Assembly (NCBI GenBank): GCA_949289345.1
Contig: CASENS010000045.1
Coordinates: 1 to 46,933, forward strand
Origin: an uncultured Bacteroides sp.
GTDB lineage: Bacteria; Bacteroidota; Bacteroidia; Bacteroidales; Bacteroidaceae
Length of the DNA: 46,933 nt
Direction of reading: 5' to 3'
Shown: positions 43,155 through 46,933 of the stretch, piece by piece
Numbering within the stretch: position 1 is the stretch's first letter
Layout: each line of letters opens with the position of its first letter
The notes under the pieces: generated by a model
What the model was told of the DNA's origin: nothing
Databases searched by the model: none
Seen by the model: only the letters and a program-made list of their open reading frames with translations
Position numbers and translations under genes: made by a program

Positions 43155-43715
43155 TCAGGCCATATAGGCGTCTACATTGGCGTCATTGACGTAATCCGGA
43201 GTGTCGTGCGAAGCCAGGTACATGTCGTTATCCATACTTGTCGCTTCTTGTTGGAAAGGACTCATTGCAATGTTTTCGTTCGATACGTCAATCATTTCAT
43301 TCTCTTCAATCTCCCCGTTCAGGTTGAGGTCGGAAGCCATTACGTCGGCTACGTTATCTCCATCCAAATCACCGATAATAACCGGTTGCCCGTCCACTGC
43401 AACTACGGCCAAGTTTGCCTGGCTGCCGTCCTCGTTGGTGACAGTCTCGTAACTGAGTACTTCCACTTGAGTATCTTCCGGAGTGGATGAAGGTTCCGGC
43501 TGGGCCGGTTCATGCTGGTTTTCTTGCTGATGAACGGGTTCGGCCACAAATTCATCATTTGCAGATGGCGTTGTGATGGTTTCCTGGTTCGTCACTTCTG
43601 CCGCATTAACTTCTTGTGCAATTACATTAGCTCCTACCACACCTACGGCTGCGCCTGCGACAGAGCTGGCTCCTGTCGCTACATTTTCCTTGATTTTACG
43701 CTCTTTCTTTTCCAT
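43155..43715 (-). CDS. EF3: small membrane protein with one EF-hand-like repeat
   Basis: A 186-residue relative of EF1/EF2. It has no TEDT tail; instead a Lys-rich start and a Gly/Ala-rich hydrophobic segment (about 12-32, similar to the YGGP peptide's N-terminus); a Glu/Pro/Gln linker; one EF-hand-like repeat (about 104-150, with DLDGDNVAD and the loop DLNLNGEIEENE); and the tail TPDYVNDANVDAYMA. The SFSQAF module is missing. NIAMSPFQQEA and the tail match EF2 closely. It is first in its transcript behind an exact promoter. Confidence 0.82.
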   Translation of the reverse strand: MEKKERKIKENVATGASSVAGAAVGVVGANVIAQEVNAAEVTNQETITTPSANDEFVAEPVHQQENQHEPAQPEPSSTPEDTQVEVLSYETVTNEDGSQANLAVVAVDGQPVIIGDLDGDNVADVMASDLNLNGEIEENEMIDVSNENIAMSPFQQEATSMDNDMYLASHDTPDYVNDANVDAYMA

Positions 43716-43747
43716 AATATATTGTTTTTTAGTTTGTTATTCTGATG

Positions 43748-43778
43748 CAAAAGTAACTCCTGTCTCTATCATTTCAAA
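43748..43778 (-). promoter_or_regulatory. Promoter of the EF3-EF2-LRR transcript
   Basis: Minus-strand TTTG (43778-43775) and TACTTTTG (43755-43748), 19 nt apart, both exact to consensus. The -33 context is TTTTGAAAT, different from the TTTTGACAAA of K1/K3/DUF3990. It lies 33 nt before the EF3 ATG. Confidence 0.82.
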
Positions 43779-43857
43779 ATATTTCAAGCTATCTTGTATG
43801 TAATAGTAGGATTTGTACATGAAATGTGTGGTGAGTACTTCTTTTTATATATTATCT

Positions 43858-45228
43858 TTATTCTGTTACTGCACGAATATTTTGTCTGATAACATGCGAA
43901 TTCCAGTTTATTCCATAGTAATACTGATGAAAATGCAGATAGTATGCCAGTCCGGTGTAGTTTGGAGGAGTTGATATGCTCCAGTATAATCCACAATTTT
44001 CCATCTTACTTCTATATAGTTCATCTTGGCAACCACCGATAGGTAAAAATATGGAATTTCCATTTGGCCCTGTGATGTTATAGCCTTTTTGTTTGTCTTG
44101 AATCGTCCACGTCCATTTGCATTTCTTTTTTAATTCAAGCATTTCATCTTCAGTAGGCATTCTCCAGGGAATTCCCCATTCTTTATGGGCCTGATCTTCT
44201 TCCCATGCATAATAATTCCCCGGATCAGAAGGTTTAGATGCTCCTATATTGCAAGTGGCCCATTTAACACTTAAGCCTAAATCAACATATTCGTGACCAT
44301 TAATTTGGTTGTCATTTTGGGGCTGTATGTATGGTTCTGTATTGAGGACTGTAGCTTCGGACTTCTGCTCCGGTTCGCTGAGCATGGAAACAAATTCCGC
44401 TATGGTTTGTGGCCGTTTCTTTTTATTGATTTGCATGGCCGAAGCAATAGCCTGCCGGGTCGGTTTACTGATATTGGCAGGCAACGGATCCAAATCTTCC
44501 CCGCTGGCTAACAAATTTGCACTAAGAGGTGTGACGCCTGAAAGTAGCTTGTACAGAGTCGCTCCAAGTGCATATATGTCAGTGGCAGGCATAAATTTTA
44601 CCACGTCATTGCCAATCTGTTCCAAGGGGGCATAACCGGGAGTTTTTCCTAACAATGTAGATGTGTTTTCTCCATCTTCTTCGTCATACTGCTTGGATGC
44701 GCCAAAGTCAACCAAGATAGCATTGTCCTGGCTGTTAATCATGATATTACCGGGCTTTACATCTAAGTGCAGTCGGTTGTGCTCATGTACGTATTGCAGT
44801 GCGTCAGCCGTTTGTCGGATATATTTCAATGCTCTTTCTTCTGATAAAGGGCCTTCTTGATTTACTATCTCGCTAAGTGAATGTCCCTCAATATAGTCCA
44901 TAACGAAATAGGCGGTACCGTTTTCTTCGAATACGTCCGTGACGCGGACAATGTTCGGATGTTGCAAACGGAATAAAGCCTTGGCTTCATCAATGAATTT
45001 TCTACGCAATTTGTCTACCAGTCCTTTTTTGCTTTGTGTGCCGACTGTTACATGGGCGGTTTTCTCATCACGGTTGCAAAAATCCTTTATGAAAAACTCC
45101 TTGATAGCTATCCGCATTTCGAGCATGACATGTTCAGCTTCGTAGGTGCACCCGAAACCTCCGCTATTGATGAAGCGGATAATCTTGTATTTCCCTCCTT
45201 GTAGGAGCGTGTCATTCGGTAAATGCAT
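43858..45228 (-). CDS. Kinase K7: Ser/Thr kinase with Fib_succ_major-like C-terminal domain
   Basis: A 456-residue kinase of the K6 subtype: GGKYKI, NSGGFGCTY, IAIKEFF, HLDVKPGNI, DFGASK, APLEQ, DIYALGATLYKLL (about 1-275). No membrane span is seen. The C-terminal part (about 315-456: EYVDLGLSVKWATCNIGA, WRMPTEDEMLELK, GCQDE, WSIST) matches the domain seen in the Fibrobacter succinogenes major paralogous family and in many Bacteroides surface proteins, here in the cytoplasm by topology, which is odd. It follows the FHA/zinc-ribbon gene by 4 nt. Confidence 0.9.
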   Translation of the reverse strand: MHLPNDTLLQGGKYKIIRFINSGGFGCTYEAEHVMLEMRIAIKEFFIKDFCNRDEKTAHVTVGTQSKKGLVDKLRRKFIDEAKALFRLQHPNIVRVTDVFEENGTAYFVMDYIEGHSLSEIVNQEGPLSEERALKYIRQTADALQYVHEHNRLHLDVKPGNIMINSQDNAILVDFGASKQYDEEDGENTSTLLGKTPGYAPLEQIGNDVVKFMPATDIYALGATLYKLLSGVTPLSANLLASGEDLDPLPANISKPTRQAIASAMQINKKKRPQTIAEFVSMLSEPEQKSEATVLNTEPYIQPQNDNQINGHEYVDLGLSVKWATCNIGASKPSDPGNYYAWEEDQAHKEWGIPWRMPTEDEMLELKKKCKWTWTIQDKQKGYNITGPNGNSIFLPIGGCQDELYRSKMENCGLYWSISTPPNYTGLAYYLHFHQYYYGINWNSHVIRQNIRAVTE

Positions 45229-45232
45229 AAAA

Positions 45233-46021
45233 CTATTCCTCCGTCCATTGACATTTGCAATACGGACAATTTTTGTTTTGCCTTAAGATGTTGTAGGGTT
45301 GGTTGCCTAAGAAGTGGTGGCATTTCGGGTTGGGGCATACGTACCGGTCCTGGAACTTCTCGTTCAGTTGTTCCGTCTCTTCAATGGATTTGTCCGTGAA
45401 GCGTTTGTAAAATCCATAAAGCATCACAACGAGCGCTATTCCGGTAAATACCAGTGCGAAAGAACGTATTTCGGGAGCTACACCTGCTATAAGACCACCC
45501 AGCATGGAGAAAGCGATGGGAATGCTTGCCAAAAGCCCGATGTTTTTTTGGCGGATTTTTATCTGTTTCAGGCTACCGCTGTAGTCATCCCATACATTCT
45601 TTAAATGTTTAATGGAGTATGGTCCGCTTCCGGTTCCAATGTTTTCACCAACACCACCTCCGCCGACGGTTAGGATCTTCTGGGCAGCGTTTATTATTTC
45701 TGTTACATTAATGCCAAATCGGTCCTTGCCCAAAGTAATGGCACTGGCCGTATCAATGCGTTTCGACATAATCTCCGCTCCATTCACAAACGTCACATTC
45801 TGCGCTTTCAGATTAGTCAGAGTCATGTTGCCAGCTTGGTCCACTTCAATTTGACAATGCGCGATACCTTCTGCCGGCTTGCATCGGCTCACGCTGTTGG
45901 GTACTGAACTTATTTGCCCTAACGTAGCGATTTTAGGCATTCCTTTTATGGCTATCAATAATCGGCCTTGTCCCGGTTCTTTCCCGATGAGGATGGTCTT
46001 TCCTTTTAATGCGTCTGTCAT
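45233..46021 (-). CDS. Membrane FHA/zinc-ribbon protein
   Basis: A 262-residue protein with an N-terminal FHA-like domain (about 8-110: LIGKEPGQG, SVSRCKPAEGIAHCQIEV, VTFVNGAEI), in which the usual Gly-Arg is Gly-Lys. Two hydrophobic helices (about 163-185 and 188-210) follow, then a C-terminal zinc ribbon (CPNPKC and CPYCKC, about 229-257). Both ends should lie in the cytoplasm. It is the mirror image of the other FHA protein, with zinc ribbon last. It sits between the LytTR gene and K7 in a tight cluster (15 nt and 4 nt gaps). Confidence 0.82.
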   Translation of the reverse strand: MTDALKGKTILIGKEPGQGRLLIAIKGMPKIATLGQISSVPNSVSRCKPAEGIAHCQIEVDQAGNMTLTNLKAQNVTFVNGAEIMSKRIDTASAITLGKDRFGINVTEIINAAQKILTVGGGGVGENIGTGSGPYSIKHLKNVWDDYSGSLKQIKIRQKNIGLLASIPIAFSMLGGLIAGVAPEIRSFALVFTGIALVVMLYGFYKRFTDKSIEETEQLNEKFQDRYVCPNPKCHHFLGNQPYNILRQNKNCPYCKCQWTEE

Positions 46022-46036
46022 ATGGTGTAGTTTTTA

Positions 46037-46435
46037 TTAGTTCTCGGTATGTTTTTGGGATGCGGATTTTTTTCCTGTGATGGATGTCACATATAAGTCC
46101 TTCAGTTTCTTTAAGGCTTCTTTCGAAATAGGCAGTTGGTAGGCGAATACTTCTCCGTCACTTAACGTCAACTTTTGGCGCAGCACTTCAATGTGGTACA
46201 CGTAGTTGAGGTTGATAATAAACCGTTTGCCGATGCGCGCGAAGATGGACGCCTCTTCTTTCAGACTTTCGCTCAGCATAGTTCGCATCTGTGAAAGGTT
46301 CATTAAGACAACGCCTTTCAGCTTGTTGCAAAGGACGAAATTCGTGTAATTGCCGTCTGCCTCAAAATAGACTATTTTCGAAATGTCTACTTTGTAAAAC
46401 TCATCCCTTGAATTGAGATACAGGTATTTTTTCAT
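46037..46435 (-). CDS. Stand-alone LytTR DNA-binding regulator
   Basis: A 132-residue protein consisting of a LytTR domain alone: KYLYLNSRDEFYKVDISKIVYFEADGNYTNF at the start, MRTMLSESLKEEASIFARIGKRFIINLNYV in the middle, then LTLSDGEVFAYQLPISKEAL. No receiver domain or membrane helix is present, so activity could be set by phosphorylation or a partner. LytTR proteins bind short direct repeats. As first gene of the island, it is the likely local regulator. Confidence 0.9.
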   Translation of the reverse strand: MKKYLYLNSRDEFYKVDISKIVYFEADGNYTNFVLCNKLKGVVLMNLSQMRTMLSESLKEEASIFARIGKRFIINLNYVYHIEVLRQKLTLSDGEVFAYQLPISKEALKKLKDLYVTSITGKKSASQKHTEN

Positions 46436-46933
46436 TCAATTTTATTATTTCGTAAAACAAAGGTATGGCGTCTTCATTATTCGTTTAATGAAATCGTCCA
46501 AGCAAAGATAAAGAAAATTTTTGTGAAATTTCGCTTCATAGCGGCTAAAAAAATGCCTTTTGAACTACAGTTTTTCGCTGCGTCACATATTTTTTAATGT
46601 TGTTTTTGGGTTAAAATGCCTATATTGTGTCTATTTGTTCCTATTCGTGTACTAAGTGGATTTTTAGTAATTGTGATTGTTGGATAAATTGACGCATTCC
46701 GTTTTCTTCCTGAAAGCTTCTTCCTGTGAACGGTTTTCCCGTCAGTCGCAAGCGCATTGAATACCCTTCTCCAATCATTGCATGACCCTTCTCAAAAGAT
46801 AGTTAGTTTTGGCTCAAAAGACAGTTAGTTTTGGTTGAGAAGGTCGTATGATTTGATGCAAAAGAGTGTATGCTTTTTAATTTGCAAAGTCGGAGTCCGG
46901 TATCCCGCATGTGCTTTCGGTTACTTCATATTG
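46436..46933. promoter_or_regulatory. Region upstream of the LytTR gene with promoter boxes and repeats
   Basis: No gene is seen in 498 nt. Two minus-strand -7 matches occur, TACCTTTG (46465-46458) and TATCTTTG (46510-46503), without a TTTG at 19-21 nt. A 22-nt unit occurs twice in direct tandem (46791-46812 and 46813-46834), one base different, flanked by GACCCTTCTCAA (46784-46795, partly overlapping) and TTGAGAAGGTC (46835-46845), an inverted pair. LytTR proteins bind direct repeats, so this could be a control site, but it lies 350 nt from the gene. Confidence 0.5.

Noticed and set aside
22557-46435. Type VI secretion regulatory locus (kinase, PP2C and FHA as in the PpkA/PppA/Fha system)
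   Set aside because: No sheath, Hcp, VgrG, ClpV or membrane-complex genes are in the window, and the external sensor domains and EF-hand proteins do not belong to that system. A distant secretion locus cannot be excluded.

Overview
The window looks like a chromosomal segment of a gut Bacteroides. Evidence seen directly: a Nudix-type AraR arabinose operon, a fused HAD/IGPD hisB, LysM and PorT-like envelope proteins, BspA-type leucine-rich repeats, and several promoters of the Bacteroides form TTTG-N19-TAnnTTTG. The species is not resolved.

Layout. (1) 1-10018, minus strand: an L-arabinose operon transcribed right to left as galM, SSS symporter, araR, araD, araA, araB, GH51 arabinofuranosidase. 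(2) 10217-22407, mostly plus strand: housekeeping genes. These are a beta-barrel protein, hisG-hisD behind a transcription attenuator whose leader peptide has six consecutive His codons (missed by normal gene callers), a HAD phosphatase, panB and an MFS-like protein; then a minus-strand block dgkA, pncB, PorT-like, LysM; then hisC-hisB. The his genes are thus split into two blocks about 6.8 kb apart. (3) 22557-46435, all minus strand: a 24-kb island of eukaryote-like signalling genes, the most unusual part of the window.

The signalling island, in transcription order: a stand-alone LytTR regulator; a membrane FHA/zinc-ribbon protein; kinase K7; two EF-hand-like proteins (EF3, EF2); a BspA-like LRR protein; a small exported coiled-coil protein; a third EF-hand-like protein (EF1); an exported caspase-fold protein; a zinc-ribbon/FHA protein; a PP2C phosphatase; kinases K6, K5, K4; a radical SAM/SPASM enzyme with a Tyr-Gly-Gly-Pro peptide; kinase K3; a DUF3990/DUF3791 pair; kinase K2; and kinase K1, which is broken by a 2-nt insertion. 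Five kinases share a closely similar N-terminal catalytic module, but each has a different C-terminal part (formylglycine-enzyme-like, TonB C-terminal, WG repeats, short acidic tail, unrecognised).

Inference on how it works: most members have a cytoplasmic catalytic or binding part, one membrane span and an external part. A recurring acidic T-x-Y-[DE]-like motif sits in the cytoplasmic linkers of K2-K5, in the zinc-ribbon/FHA protein and at the N-termini of EF1 and EF2, which makes it a good candidate phosphothreonine signal for the FHA proteins. I propose a trans-envelope kinase/phosphatase/FHA relay coupling envelope sensing to calcium-binding membrane proteins and an exported protease. Its biological role (defence, envelope stress, host interaction) cannot be read from the sequence.

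The window also carries two families of intergenic palindromic repeats: three copies of a long element of about 140-190 bp and at least five short G+C-rich hairpins.
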